DNA from: Sphingobacterium bambusae
GTDB taxonomy: Bacteria > Bacteroidota > Bacteroidia > Sphingobacteriales > Sphingobacteriaceae
Direction: 5' to 3'
Length of the DNA stretch: 64,000 bases
Assembly (NCBI RefSeq): GCF_033955345.1
Contig: NZ_CP138332.1
Span: forward strand, 558,001-622,000
Shown: in pieces, positions 36,557 through 48,527 of the stretch
Position numbering within the stretch: the stretch's first letter is position 1
How the letters are laid out: each line of letters begins with the position of its first letter
Notes under the pieces: model-generated
Told to the model about the DNA's origin: nothing
The model's database searches: none
What the model saw: the letters and a program-made list of their open reading frames with translations, nothing else
Program-made: the position numbers and the translations under genes

Positions 36557-37219
36557 CTAATCGATATAGTTATCCAAGCCTATGGCATGGCTCACCTTGG
36601 TACTTAAGCTCGTAATGTCCGACTTAAGCCCCACCATCAAGGTCAGGAACTGAACTGAATTTCCCTCTATGCGCCTAAAATGTTGAAGATAGCCCAATTC
36701 AGCCCCCAAGAAGAACCCTGGGAATTTATAGTCGGCCCCAACGCCCATTTTCCCGGCTAGGGAGATCGAATATTTGCTATCCATTTTTAACACCTGCCCC
36801 ACCAGCTCACCCCGCGGTTCGCTCACCAATCCTACAGCTGGCCCCAAGTAAACAAAGGTGTTCAATCGCTTAAATTGACGACGGCGGCCTGCCGCCATAC
36901 TCAACATATAAAAGTTGGCGCGCCCGTTCTCCACCATATGGTTGTAGTCGGGGTCGGGAAGTTGCTGGTTGTAACCATAGGTCAATAGGTACAAGGTAGG
37001 CGTCAAAAAATAACGGGGATCCTTCAAAGAAATATCTAATCCCATACTGCCCGAAAACAGCTTTGTCGTAAAGGCTTCGTTCGTCTTTCCGACAGGGAAA
37101 GAAAGCCCTGTACCTCCTAAATAATAAATTTTATGATAATGAATTGTATCCCGCTCTTCCTGTGCAAATCCCGCATAAACGCATAGGGATAGCAACAGCA
37201 TTGTAATCAGCTTTTTCAT
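36557..37219 (-). CDS. Outer-membrane beta-barrel-like protein
   Basis: 220 residues from the ATG at 37219, which starts a signal peptide (LITMLLLSLCVYAGFAQ). The mature part has alternating strands (YYLGGTGLSFPVG, LFSGSMGLDISL, YFLTPTLYLLTYGYN, VYLGPAVGLVSEPRG, FFLGAELGYLQHFRR) and ends with amphipathic residues of a barrel edge. No active-site motif seen. Likely an outer-membrane or secreted barrel of unknown role. It lies between the WbqC gene and the UbiB gene on the minus strand and its end is 3 nt before the UbiB start. Confidence 0.65.
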   Translation of the reverse strand: MKKLITMLLLSLCVYAGFAQEERDTIHYHKIYYLGGTGLSFPVGKTNEAFTTKLFSGSMGLDISLKDPRYFLTPTLYLLTYGYNQQLPDPDYNHMVENGRANFYMLSMAAGRRRQFKRLNTFVYLGPAVGLVSEPRGELVGQVLKMDSKYSISLAGKMGVGADYKFPGFFLGAELGYLQHFRRIEGNSVQFLTLMVGLKSDITSLSTKVSHAIGLDNYID

Positions 37220-37285
37220 GCAACCAACAGTATTGTTATCCTTTAACAATAAACTGGTACAAAAGTTTTCGGGAAGGGATAGGGT

Positions 37286-37897
37286 CTAGAGGAAATTCTT
37301 GCTCTGCGGTCCTTGGTTAAACAAGAGATCCACCGCGCTCAGATCCGACAGAAAACCATGACGCTCTTCAAACACTTGGTAATAGGCAGGCTGCGCGGGC
37401 CAATAATTGCCTTGCTTAGGGTGTATCGCCTGTCTTAAGTCCACATCCGCTTCAGCAGCAGCATAAGCTTCCGTGAAGCTGATCGTCTTGTTGAACTTCA
37501 GGCATTTTAAGAGCAGCTCCAGCTGAGCAACGTTAAAATCCAGTAAAAAAGCATGTTCCCGATTATAAAACTGGCGAAAATCATCTTCATAGTACTCGAA
37601 GTAGGCCGAACTGCGATAGGCCGTCTGCAGACTGAGCCAGTGCAGTCTTTGCCAATCGTGCTCATAGTTGATTCGGATATCCTTCACCGCTACGCGTTCC
37701 TTCCTTCCGTGAACAATTGGCACAATAAGATCCAGCACGCCGTTTGCCGTCGCGATCTTCGCCCGCGTACGGTAGCTCTGCTTCGCGTAATGCTCATACT
37801 TCTCCAACAGCAAGGTTTCACTAGGATGCTGTTTGATGGCATGAAAGTAAGATACCGGTGGCAAGTAAAAAGCAGGCAAGAGCAAGGGTGAATTCAT
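37286..37897 (-). CDS. WbqC-like family protein
   Basis: 203 residues. WbqC pattern: an N-terminal PAFYLPPVSYFHAI, then KEHHE-like KQSYRTRAKIATANGVLDLIVPI, WQRLHWLSLQTAYRSSAYF and LDFNVAQLELLLKCLK. Known: PF08889-type proteins occur in O-antigen clusters and are predicted enzymes of nucleotide-sugar or glycan metabolism, but no reaction is established. Single gene, divergent from the LpxL-type acyltransferase. Confidence 0.87.
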   Translation of the reverse strand: MNSPLLLPAFYLPPVSYFHAIKQHPSETLLLEKYEHYAKQSYRTRAKIATANGVLDLIVPIVHGRKERVAVKDIRINYEHDWQRLHWLSLQTAYRSSAYFEYYEDDFRQFYNREHAFLLDFNVAQLELLLKCLKFNKTISFTEAYAAAEADVDLRQAIHPKQGNYWPAQPAYYQVFEERHGFLSDLSAVDLLFNQGPQSKNFL

Positions 37898-37973
37898 CGA
37901 TTTTAACTATTTTAGGCAAAAGTAAACTTATTTAGGGATATTTGCAGGGAATTCAAGGAATTTGACCGTCTTC

Positions 37974-38840
37974 ATGAGAAAAAAAAGCATCGCAGCATTA
38001 CTTTATATTACGTCTTTATTACCGTTTTGGCTGTTGTACAGGCTGTCCGATCTCTTGTATTACCTGCTTTTCTATGTTATGCGCTACCGCAAGGAAGTGG
38101 TCTTTGAAAATCTCGAAAATGCTTTCCCCGAGAAGTCAGCAGCGGAGCGAAAAACCATTGCCAAGAAATTTTACCGCTTCCTACCCGACTTGGTCGTCGA
38201 GGCGGTGAAGATGCGCAGCATGAGCAAAAAGGAGGTCGAGAAACGTATTGAGCTGCTCAACCCCGAAGAAGTTTATCAATATTTCGATCAAGGCAAGGGC
38301 GTTATTGGTGTCACCGCGCATTACGGTAATTGGGAACTGGGCATCTATCGGCTGTCATTGATGACCAATTTCCCGAGGCTCATCATCTACAAACCCCTGA
38401 ACAATAACGACTTTAACGAAGTATACAATGCTTTACGTTGTCGCTTTGGTGCTACGATGGTGCCCATGAAACAGATCCTGCGGCATATTGTCCAACTTCG
38501 GAACCAGCCCCATATCAGCATGTTTGTTGCCGATCAAACACCTACTTATCAAGATTCGGACTACTATATGGATTTTCTGAAGCAAGAGACCTTGGTGTAT
38601 ACGGGAACCGAGCGCATCGCTAGGCTGACGAAAAACCCTATCGTCTATTGCCACATCGGGCGCAAGAAAAAAAGAGGCCATTACTATTGTCAATTCACGA
38701 GCTTGGTAACCGATCCGGATGCTTACGCGCCGCATGAAATTACCGAGATCCATAATCGTTTTACCGAAGCGATGATCAATAAGGAACCTGCCTATTGGCT
38801 TTGGTCGCACAGACGTTGGAAAAGAAAACGCAGATCATGA
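37974..38840 (+). CDS. LpxL/HtrB-type lysophospholipid acyltransferase
   Basis: 288 residues from the ATG at 37974. One N-terminal helix region (IAALLYITSLLPFWLLYRL) anchors it in the membrane. The HX4E active site is VTAHYGNWELGIYRL (H116, E121), and the ISMFVADQTPTYQD and LVYTGTERIARLTKN segments follow the family plan. Known: LpxL/LpxM enzymes add secondary acyl chains to lipid A. A glycosyltransferase overlaps its stop by 4 nt (ATGA), so the pair is co-translated, as often in lipopolysaccharide loci of this phylum. Confidence 0.93.
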   Translation: MRKKSIAALLYITSLLPFWLLYRLSDLLYYLLFYVMRYRKEVVFENLENAFPEKSAAERKTIAKKFYRFLPDLVVEAVKMRSMSKKEVEKRIELLNPEEVYQYFDQGKGVIGVTAHYGNWELGIYRLSLMTNFPRLIIYKPLNNNDFNEVYNALRCRFGATMVPMKQILRHIVQLRNQPHISMFVADQTPTYQDSDYYMDFLKQETLVYTGTERIARLTKNPIVYCHIGRKKKRGHYYCQFTSLVTDPDAYAPHEITEIHNRFTEAMINKEPAYWLWSHRRWKRKRRS

Positions 38841-39868
38841 AACAGTACCCACGCGTAGCCGTCGTTATCCTCAATTGGAACGGACGATTTTTTTTAGAGA
38901 AATTTTTACCTTCTGTCTATAACAGCAGCTATCCCAACACAGAATTTGTCTTGGGCGACAATGCGTCTACCGACGACTCCATAAGCTTCGTCGAAGACAA
39001 TTACCCCAGCATACGCGTGATCAGGAATACCGAGAACCTGGGCTTTGCCGGCGGATACAATGCCATCTTGGAGCAGGTCGAAGCCGATTACTATGTGTTA
39101 CTGAATTCCGACGTGGAAGTCACCGAATCTTGGATCGAGCCGGTCATCGATTACTTGGAGAGCCATCCGCAGGTTGCAGCAGCACAGCCCAAGATCAAGG
39201 CCTACCATGCTAAAGCCCAATTCGAGCATGCCGGTGCGGCAGGTGGCTATCTGGATGGCTTCGGCTATCCCTTTTGCCGGGGTCGGCTATTTGATGTTGT
39301 GGAAGAAGACCAAGGGCAGTATGACGATAATCGGGAAGTCTTTTGGGCTTCCGGTGCAGCGCTTTTTATCCGTTCTGCCGTTTGGAAAGAAGCCGCAGGC
39401 TTTGATGCCGATTTCTTTGCGCACATGGAAGAAATAGACCTCTGTTGGCGTTTGAAGCGCATGGGTTATGGCGTTGCCTATGTGGGCGCGGCTACGGTAT
39501 ATCATGTAGGGGGCGGTACCTTAAGCACCAGCAACCCGAAGAAAACGTACCTCAATTTCAGGAACAACCTCGTGATGCTGCAAAAAAACCTCCCGTTTTT
39601 TCAAGCCTGCTGGATCATCTTCTTGCGGATGTGGTTAGATCTATTGGCCTTGTTCAAATTTTTGGCCGATGGAAAACCACGTGATGCCTGGGCGGTGAGC
39701 CGGTCGCATCAGCACTTCTTTCTCTACTTCTTCCGCAACGCCCGAAAAAGACGAGCTTACGCATCCCCGGAAAATAAAAAAGGCCGCTACAGCAAAAGCA
39801 TTATTTGGGCTTTCTACATGAATAAAATACGAAATTTCCGCGAATTAGAAGGTGATAATTTTAAATAA
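38837..39868 (+). CDS. Family 2 glycosyltransferase
   Basis: 343 residues from the ATG at 38837 (MKQYPRVAVVILNWNG). GT-A features: VILNWNGRFFLEKFLPS, LGDNASTDDSISFV, NLGFAGGYNAILEQ, LLNSDVEVTESWIEP (DxD-like) and the acceptor-side FWASGAALFIRSAVW and FFAHMEEIDLCWRLKRMG. A C-terminal hydrophobic stretch (near 260-285) suggests membrane attachment. Known: rhamnosyl/N-acetylglucosaminyl-type transferases in lipopolysaccharide and glycan synthesis. Co-translated with the LpxL-type gene, so likely a cell-surface lipid or glycan role. Confidence 0.92.
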   Translation: MKQYPRVAVVILNWNGRFFLEKFLPSVYNSSYPNTEFVLGDNASTDDSISFVEDNYPSIRVIRNTENLGFAGGYNAILEQVEADYYVLLNSDVEVTESWIEPVIDYLESHPQVAAAQPKIKAYHAKAQFEHAGAAGGYLDGFGYPFCRGRLFDVVEEDQGQYDDNREVFWASGAALFIRSAVWKEAAGFDADFFAHMEEIDLCWRLKRMGYGVAYVGAATVYHVGGGTLSTSNPKKTYLNFRNNLVMLQKNLPFFQACWIIFLRMWLDLLALFKFLADGKPRDAWAVSRSHQHFFLYFFRNARKRRAYASPENKKGRYSKSIIWAFYMNKIRNFRELEGDNFK

Positions 39869-39954
39869 CAGCAGCGCAGTCGAATAAAGCATACATTCGC
39901 AAATAAATAGATGGCTACGCCGCAGCTGCAGCACCAGAAAAACAGGGTTCATAG

Positions 39955-42009
<2,055 letters not shown>

Positions 42010-42028
42010 TAAATTTATATTACACACA

Positions 42029-42904
42029 ATGAATGAGCTTCAAGGAGCAGGTGTAGCTTTGGTTACTCCTTTTAACGCAGATGGATCGATTGACTTTGAG
42101 TCGTTGGGCAGACTGATCGACTTTCAAATCGACGAAGGTATGAATTACTTGGTATCCTTGGGTACCACTGGTGAAACAGCAACCTTAACTGCAGAGGAAC
42201 GAAAGCAAGTTTGGGCATATACCTCGGAACGTGTTAACGGTCGCGTACCATTGGTCGCAGGATTGGGGGGAAATAATACGAGTGAAATTGTCAAACAGGT
42301 TGCATCCTTTGATTTTTCAGGCTATTGTGCCTTGCTTTCGGTGTCGCCTTACTACAATAAGCCAACGCAGGAAGGCATCTACCAGCACTACAAAGCTATT
42401 GCTGAGGTGGCCAAGCTTCCTGTCATCCTATACAATGTGCCCGGCAGAACGGGCAGCAATATGTCGCCTGCCACAACCATTCGCTTAGCGCAGGATTTCA
42501 AACATATTGTAGCGACGAAAGAAGCGTCTGGAAGCTTTGCGCAGTTTAGCGAAATCATGCGCGATAAGCCCGCCGATTTTCTATTGATCTCCGGCGATGA
42601 TCCGGTTACGTTACCCATGATGGCCTTGGGTGCCGTTGGCATCATCTCGGTTATCGGCAATGCCTTTCCAAAGGAAGTTGCTACCTTGGCCAGCCTATGT
42701 GCAGCCGGGAACTATGCGGAGGCACGCGAGATACACAACAGCTTGCTGAAACTCACCGAGCTTTGCTTCGTGGAAAGCAACCCTTGTGGCGTGAAGTATA
42801 TTATGAAGCAATTGGGCATCATTGCTACCGATCAAGTACGCCTGCCGCTCGTGCCTGTTAGTGCGTCGTTGCAAGCTACCATTGATCAGGAATTGGCCAA
42901 ATAG
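42029..42904 (+). CDS. dapA: 4-hydroxy-tetrahydrodipicolinate synthase
   Basis: 291 residues. Schiff-base lysine K164 in IVATKEASGSF, proton-relay Y135 in VILYNVPGRTG, and the pyruvate-carboxylate motif SLGTTGETATL; ISGDDPVTLPMMALGAVGIIS follows. Known: condenses pyruvate with aspartate semialdehyde in lysine and diaminopimelate synthesis. Probably co-transcribed with ligA. A terminator lies 28 nt after its stop. Confidence 0.96.
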   Translation: MNELQGAGVALVTPFNADGSIDFESLGRLIDFQIDEGMNYLVSLGTTGETATLTAEERKQVWAYTSERVNGRVPLVAGLGGNNTSEIVKQVASFDFSGYCALLSVSPYYNKPTQEGIYQHYKAIAEVAKLPVILYNVPGRTGSNMSPATTIRLAQDFKHIVATKEASGSFAQFSEIMRDKPADFLLISGDDPVTLPMMALGAVGIISVIGNAFPKEVATLASLCAAGNYAEAREIHNSLLKLTELCFVESNPCGVKYIMKQLGIIATDQVRLPLVPVSASLQATIDQELAK

Positions 42905-42931
42905 TGCGATGACAATGATCAGGTCTTATAC

Positions 42932-42959
42932 AATGGGTTGCTTGCGCAACCCATTTTTT
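42932..42959 (+). terminator. Terminator of ligA-dapA
   Basis: Seen: AATGGGTTGC, TTGC loop, GCAACCCATT, then TTTTTT. Confidence 0.85.
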
Positions 42960-42966
42960 AGGACAT

Positions 42967-43003
42967 AAAAAATCCCCTGTTGAAGAAACAGGGGATTTTT
43001 TAA
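42967..43003. terminator. Terminator of the aconitase gene (second, bidirectional)
   Basis: Seen: AAAAAATCCCCTGTT and AACAGGGGATTTTTT with a 5-nt loop, T-run on both strands; it serves the minus-strand aconitase ending at 43020. Confidence 0.85.
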
Positions 43004-43019
43004 TGATCAGATAACCCGT

Positions 43020-45302
43020 TTACTTATTTTCTTGCTTTGCTGCTTGGTTCTTGCGGATGATATTTAAAGCACCACCAGCTTTGAACCATTCGATTTGCTG
43101 CGCATTATAGGTATGGTTAGCCGAGATCTCATCTTGCGAACCATCCGCATGGTGAAATACTAAGGTCAACGGCTTGCCAGGCGCAAACTCCGTCAAGCCC
43201 AAGATATCCACCGTATCGTCTTCTTGAATCTTATCGTAATCGTCTTTATTCGCAAAGGTCAAGCCCAACATCCCTTGTTTTTTCAAGTTCGTTTCGTGAA
43301 TACGGGCAAATGATTTCACCAATACCGCACGAACACCAAGATGACGAGGCTCCATGGCTGCGTGTTCGCGTGAAGAGCCTTCACCATAGTTTTCATCACC
43401 AACCACAATTGATCCGATTCCTTCTGCTTTGTAGGCACGTTGCGTTGCAGGAACTGCCGCATATTCGCCCGTCAACTGGTTTTTCACAGAATCCGTCTGA
43501 TCGTTGAAATAATTTACTGCACCGATCAGCATGTTGTTCGAGATGTTATCCAAGTGGCCGCGGTATTTCAACCAAGGACCAGCCATGGAGATATGATCCG
43601 TGGTACATTTCCCTTTCGCCTTGATCAATAATTTCAAACCTTTAAGATCCGTACCTTCCCAAGCCGCGAAAGGCTCCAACAACTGCAAACGATCCGACGT
43701 TGGCGACACTTCCACCTCTACTGTAGAGCCATCCGCTGCCGGTTCCTGATAGCCCGCATCTTCCACATCAAAGCCTTTGCTTGGCAATTCATCACCCGTT
43801 GGCGGATCTAGCTTCACCTCTTCGCCATCGCGATTGGTTAAGGTATCCGTTACCGGGTTAAAGCCCAAGTCGCCCGAAATAGCAATTGCAGCCACCATCT
43901 CCGGAGAGGTCACGAAAGCATAAGTATTCGGGTTACCGTCGGCACGTTTCGCAAAATTACGATTGAACGAGTGCACAATGGTGTTTTTCTCTTGCTTATC
44001 CGCACCCGCGCGATCCCACATACCAATACAAGGACCACAAGCATTGGTAAAGATCGTCGCACTAAGCTCTTCAAAAGTCTTCAGTAAACCATCGCGATCC
44101 GCCGTGTAGCGCACCTGCTCCGATCCCGGATTGATACCAAACTCGGCCTTGGTCACTAAGCCCTTGTCTATCGCCTGCTGCGCAATGGAAGCGGCACGCG
44201 CCAAATCCTCGTAAGAAGAGTTGGTACAGGAACCAATCAAGCCCCATTCTACCGTAGTAGGCCAACCATTCTTATCTGCCTCTTCGCGCATACGCGAAAC
44301 CGGCGTATATAAATCTGGCGTGAACGGACCATTCAACGAAGGTTCCAATTCAGACAGGTTGATTTCAATAAGCTGATCGAAATATTGTTCTGGATCGGCA
44401 TAAACTTCCGGATCGGCTGTCAAATGGGCTTTCACCGCGTTTGCTGCGTCAGCCACCTCCGCACGGTCGGTTGCACGCAAGTAGCGCTCCATCGACTCAT
44501 CGTAACCGAAGGTAGAAGTCGTTGCACCGATTTCTGCCCCCATATTACAGATGGTACCTTTACCCGTACAAGACAAGGATTCAGCACCTTCGCCAAAATA
44601 TTCAACGATTGCACCGGTACCACCTTTTACGGTCAGGATACCCGCTACCTTCAAGATCACATCTTTCGGGGAAGACCAACCGCTCAATTTACCGGTCAAC
44701 TTCACGCCGATCAGTTTCGGGAACTTAAGCTCCCAAGGAAGACCCGCCATCACGTCACAAGCATCAGCGCCACCGACACCGATAGCCACCATACCCAATC
44801 CGCCAGCGTTCACCGTATGGGAGTCCGTACCGATCATCATCCCTCCAGGGAATGCATAATTTTCCAATACCACTTGGTGAATAATACCAGCACCCGGTTT
44901 CCAAAAACCGATGCCATATTTATTTGATACAGAAGATAAGAAATTGAATACCTCTGAGCTTTCGTTTTTTGCACGCGTTAAATCCTGCGCAGCCCCATCC
45001 CTAGCCTGGATCAAGTGATCACAGTGCACCGTAGAAGGAACCGCCACCTGAGGACGTCCAGCCTGCATAAATTGCAACAAGGCCATCTGCGCCGTTGCAT
45101 CCTGCATAGCTACACGATCCGGTGCAAAGTCCACATAAGAATTTCCACGTTCGTAAGCTTCCGTAGCGTTGCCATCCCAAAGATGCGCATACAAAATTTT
45201 CTCCGATAAGGTTAAAGGCTTGTTTACAACCTCACGAGCAGCGCTGATGCGCTCCTCGTATTGGCTGTAGACCTTTTTTATCATGTCTATATCAAATGCC
45301 AT
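43020..45302 (-). CDS. Aconitate hydratase, mitochondrial/AcnA-like class
   Basis: 760 residues. Iron-sulfur cluster ligands are in [17 protein letters not shown] (first Cys) and [15 protein letters not shown] (Cys pair); other motifs are [35 protein letters not shown] in the swivel domain and [13 protein letters not shown]. Known: isomerises citrate to isocitrate through a [4Fe-4S] cluster in the TCA cycle. Size and domain order match the eukaryotic-type aconitase of Bacteroidota. The stop of the adjacent gene acnB is 57 nt upstream of its start, so both aconitases may be one transcript. Confidence 0.93.
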   Translation of the reverse strand: MAFDIDMIKKVYSQYEERISAAREVVNKPLTLSEKILYAHLWDGNATEAYERGNSYVDFAPDRVAMQDATAQMALLQFMQAGRPQVAVPSTVHCDHLIQARDGAAQDLTRAKNESSEVFNFLSSVSNKYGIGFWKPGAGIIHQVVLENYAFPGGMMIGTDSHTVNAGGLGMVAIGVGGADACDVMAGLPWELKFPKLIGVKLTGKLSGWSSPKDVILKVAGILTVKGGTGAIVEYFGEGAESLSCTGKGTICNMGAEIGATTSTFGYDESMERYLRATDRAEVADAANAVKAHLTADPEVYADPEQYFDQLIEINLSELEPSLNGPFTPDLYTPVSRMREEADKNGWPTTVEWGLIGSCTNSSYEDLARAASIAQQAIDKGLVTKAEFGINPGSEQVRYTADRDGLLKTFEELSATIFTNACGPCIGMWDRAGADKQEKNTIVHSFNRNFAKRADGNPNTYAFVTSPEMVAAIAISGDLGFNPVTDTLTNRDGEEVKLDPPTGDELPSKGFDVEDAGYQEPAADGSTVEVEVSPTSDRLQLLEPFAAWEGTDLKGLKLLIKAKGKCTTDHISMAGPWLKYRGHLDNISNNMLIGAVNYFNDQTDSVKNQLTGEYAAVPATQRAYKAEGIGSIVVGDENYGEGSSREHAAMEPRHLGVRAVLVKSFARIHETNLKKQGMLGLTFANKDDYDKIQEDDTVDILGLTEFAPGKPLTLVFHHADGSQDEISANHTYNAQQIEWFKAGGALNIIRKNQAAKQENK

Positions 45303-45359
45303 ATCTCTTAAATTATATTATCTGTTCAGCACTATTTACAGTGGTAGGAAAGCCTCTAT

Positions 45360-48134
45360 CTATCCAACCAACTGCTTCACAGGAGGAGCAAACTTCGTTA
45401 AGTCGATGCCCTTCACTGCATTTTTATATTCTTCCACATTCGGAATTCTTCCCAATATAGCCGAGAGCACCACCACGGGCGTTGAAGCCAATAAGGACTC
45501 TCCTTTTTTACGTTCGGAATCTTCCACCACACGTCCTTGGAAAAGACGCGTTGAGGTCGCCAATACCGTATCACCTTTAGCAGCCTTCTCCTGATTTCCC
45601 ATACATAGGTTACAGCCAGGGCGCTCTAGGTACATGATATTTTCATATTCCGTACGGGCATTGCTTTTTGGTAACATATCGCTAAACTCAAAACCAGAAT
45701 AGCGTTGTAGGATTTCCCAATCGCCTTCGGCCGTTAGCTCATCAATAATGTTGTAGGTTGGCGCTGCCACCACCAATGGTGCATGGAACTCCACCTTACC
45801 TTGTTGCTCTTCCAAGTTTTTGAGCATCTGCGAAACGATTTTCAAATCGCCTTTGTGCACCATACAAGAACCAACGAAACCAAGGTCAACCTTCTTCTCA
45901 CCCGCGTAGTACGAAAGGGCGCGAATGGTATCGTGCGTATAGCGTTTAGATACATCGTCGTTGTTCACATCCGGATCGGCAATCATTGGCTCGGCAATAA
46001 TATCCAAGTCAATCACCACCTCGGCGTAATATTTCGCATTTTCATCAGGCGTCAACGCAGGTTTCTCACCCGATTTGATTTCAGCAATACGTTTATCCGC
46101 TCTGTTGATCAATCCTTGAAGTACATGCTTATCGTTGTCCATGCCTTTATCGATCATAATCTGGATCCGCCCTTTGGCGATCTCCAACGATTCGATCAAG
46201 GTGTCGTCCTGCGATATACAGATCGAAGCTTTCGCTTTCATCTCGGCCGTCCAATCCGTAAAGGTAAAGGCCTGATCCGCAGGAAGCGTACCGATATGTA
46301 CCTCGATAATTCTTCCTTGGAACACATTTTCGCCAGCAAACTGCTTCAACATTTGCGCTTGCGTTGCATGCACCACATCACGGAAGTCCATGTAGTCTTT
46401 CATTTCGCCCTTGAAGGTAACCTTCACCGACTCTGGGATAGGCATGGACGCCTCGCCCGTAGCCAAAGCAAGTGCTACTGTGCCCGAATCGGCACCGAAA
46501 GCCACCCCTTTGGACATCCGCGTGTGCGAATCGCCACCAATAATGATCGCCCATTCATCCACCGTGATATCGTTAAGCACCTTGTGGATCACATCCGTCA
46601 TGGAATGGTATTCTCCTTTCGGGTCGCGAGCGGTGATCAATCCGAAATCGTTCATGAACTTCATCAACTTCGGAATATTTGCCTGCGCTTTCTTATCCCA
46701 CACAGACGCCGTGTGACAGCCCGATTGGTAAGCACCATCTACGATCGGTGAAATTACCGTTGCAGCCATAGATTCCAACTCTTGCGCAGTCATCAACCCG
46801 GTGGTATCCTGCGAGCCTACGATGTTCACTTCTACGCGTACATCCGATCCGGCATGCAATACCTTGCCCGGTGTTGTACCTACGGCATTTCTGTTGAAAA
46901 TCTTCTCAACAGCTGTCAGTCCTTGTCCTTCCACCGAAATTTCTTTGGATGGCGCAAATACCGGCGTAGCCTCTATACCGAGGATCTTCGCGGCAACCGT
47001 CTGTATTTTTTTACCAAAAACGATAGCGTAAGAACCGCCCGCTTTGATAAACTCCATTTTTTGTGGTGTAAAAGCCTTCGCAATATCGATAAGCTCTTTA
47101 TCGCCGTTGTATAATTTCTTTGTTTTCGTGTTGATGGTCAACTCCGTTCCGGTCGCTACCGAGTAAACCTCTTCTAAGATAGGTTCCCCTTTTTCGTTGC
47201 GTACCACGGTTCCATCGGCATCAACCTTCTTCACCCAGTTTTTAAGGTCTAGACCAATCCCGCCTGTTACATCTACGGTTGTCAAGAAGATAGGCGAAAT
47301 GCCATTGGTACCACCCACAATTGGCGCGATGTTCACAAAAGGAACATATGGGCTAGCCTGCTTACCCGTCCACAAAGCCACGTTGTTTACCCCCGACATA
47401 CGCGATGAGCCTACGCCCATGGTACCTTTTTCGGCGATTAACATTACGCTTGCATCCGGGTGTTTCGCTTGTAAAGCGCGAATTTCATCCTGCGCAGCAG
47501 GGGTAATCATACATTTACCGTGCAACTCACGATCCGAGCGCGAGTGCGCTTGATTTCCCGGAGAAAGTAAGTCCGTCGAGATATCGCCTTCACCAGCAAT
47601 AAACGTCACGACTTTGATTTCTTCGGCAACATCAGGCAATTGGGTAAAGAACTCTGCTTTTGCATAGCTCTCTAAAATATCTTTAGCCACGCCGTTTCCA
47701 GCTTCGAAGGCATTTTTTAAACGTTCGATATCGGCGTCATACAAGAACACCTGTGTTTTCAACACCTTCGCCGCCTCAGCCGCTTGCGCCGCGTCAGCGC
47801 CCAACGCCAAGTCTAGTAACACTTCAATGGAAGGGCCACCTTTCATGTGCGACAAGAGCTCGAAAGCATAAGCCGGCGTGATCTCGGCTACCGTCGCTTC
47901 GCCTAGGATAATTTCTTTTAAGAACTTAGCCTTAACGCCCGCTGCACTGGTGGTGCCCGGTAGGGTGTTGTAAATAAAAAAGTTTAGCGAATCTGCTCGG
48001 TACGGATTGCCCGAGTCTTTAATTTGTGTGATAATGTCACTTAGCAGGTCTGCGCCATCAATCGGTTTAGGGTGTAAGCCTTGCTGTTTTCTTTCTTCAA
48101 TCTCTTGAATATAATCGTTGTAAGTACTCATCAT
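45360..48134 (-). CDS. acnB: Bifunctional aconitate hydratase 2/2-methylisocitrate dehydratase
   Basis: 924 residues (ATG at 48134 or 48131). AcnB architecture: N-terminal HEAT-like region (about 1-160), swivel next, then the catalytic domains with GDSHTRMSKGVAFGADSG, FVGSCMVHKGDL and the cluster cysteines of YLERPGCNLCMGNQEKAA. Known: AcnB is the main TCA aconitase in many bacteria and can also act on 2-methylcitrate-pathway intermediates. A Bacteroidota-type -7 box (TATTTTTG, plus-strand 48309-48316) sits about 175 nt upstream. Two different aconitase classes next to each other give partly redundant function. Confidence 0.96.
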   Translation of the reverse strand: MMSTYNDYIQEIEERKQQGLHPKPIDGADLLSDIITQIKDSGNPYRADSLNFFIYNTLPGTTSAAGVKAKFLKEIILGEATVAEITPAYAFELLSHMKGGPSIEVLLDLALGADAAQAAEAAKVLKTQVFLYDADIERLKNAFEAGNGVAKDILESYAKAEFFTQLPDVAEEIKVVTFIAGEGDISTDLLSPGNQAHSRSDRELHGKCMITPAAQDEIRALQAKHPDASVMLIAEKGTMGVGSSRMSGVNNVALWTGKQASPYVPFVNIAPIVGGTNGISPIFLTTVDVTGGIGLDLKNWVKKVDADGTVVRNEKGEPILEEVYSVATGTELTINTKTKKLYNGDKELIDIAKAFTPQKMEFIKAGGSYAIVFGKKIQTVAAKILGIEATPVFAPSKEISVEGQGLTAVEKIFNRNAVGTTPGKVLHAGSDVRVEVNIVGSQDTTGLMTAQELESMAATVISPIVDGAYQSGCHTASVWDKKAQANIPKLMKFMNDFGLITARDPKGEYHSMTDVIHKVLNDITVDEWAIIIGGDSHTRMSKGVAFGADSGTVALALATGEASMPIPESVKVTFKGEMKDYMDFRDVVHATQAQMLKQFAGENVFQGRIIEVHIGTLPADQAFTFTDWTAEMKAKASICISQDDTLIESLEIAKGRIQIMIDKGMDNDKHVLQGLINRADKRIAEIKSGEKPALTPDENAKYYAEVVIDLDIIAEPMIADPDVNNDDVSKRYTHDTIRALSYYAGEKKVDLGFVGSCMVHKGDLKIVSQMLKNLEEQQGKVEFHAPLVVAAPTYNIIDELTAEGDWEILQRYSGFEFSDMLPKSNARTEYENIMYLERPGCNLCMGNQEKAAKGDTVLATSTRLFQGRVVEDSERKKGESLLASTPVVVLSAILGRIPNVEEYKNAVKGIDLTKFAPPVKQLVG

Positions 48135-48473
48135 TAAGAAATCATTTCAAATTTTAAGGGTATTGTACGAACCTAGTACAGCCTCTTTTTTTAAAATTTT
48201 TAATATTTATTATGCCAACATAACACTGTGCGCGACCTAGTATACTAACAAATAATGCGGACGAATGTTTATGAAAAACGAAATCGGTTATCGTTTTTTG
48301 ATTTACGACAAAAATACGAAAAAAGAATAGGTTTTAATAAGGTTCTGGCTAAGCTAAACGTTAATTTGGAATAAATCCAAACAAGATTTTCCCAACTTTC
48401 CTACAAGGATAAAATTGTAAGAACGCAGGGAGAAAAAAGCCTAAATTTCAAGTTTATTTTGCATAACATGCAA
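48135..48473. other. Upstream region of acnB
   Basis: About 340 nt without a gene. It holds a candidate -7 box on the minus strand (TATTTTTG, 48309-48316) and leaves a long 5' leader for acnB; nothing more is recognised. Confidence 0.5.
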
Positions 48474-48521
48474 AAGTGGCAACTATGCCGTAAATAAAAT
48501 TCACGAGAGCAGTTGCCACTT
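48474..48521 (-). terminator. Terminator of rpe
   Basis: Seen: AAGTGGCAACT and AGTTGCCACTT arms separated by about 26 nt, directly after the rpe stop, with TTTTG on the minus-strand outer side. Confidence 0.55.
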
Positions 48522-48527
48522 ATGACA

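Noticed and set aside
44385..44927. A 180-codon plus-strand ORF inside the second aconitase gene
   Set aside because: Antisense to a well-supported gene, with His- and Arg-rich composition typical of shadow frames.
45783..46751. A 322-codon plus-strand ORF inside acnB
   Set aside because: It is antisense to a clear, full-length acnB with complete motifs; it has no recognisable domain and looks like a shadow frame.
43020..48134. Aconitase pair as a recent tandem duplication
   Set aside because: The two proteins differ in length, domain order and cluster motifs; they belong to distinct aconitase classes.
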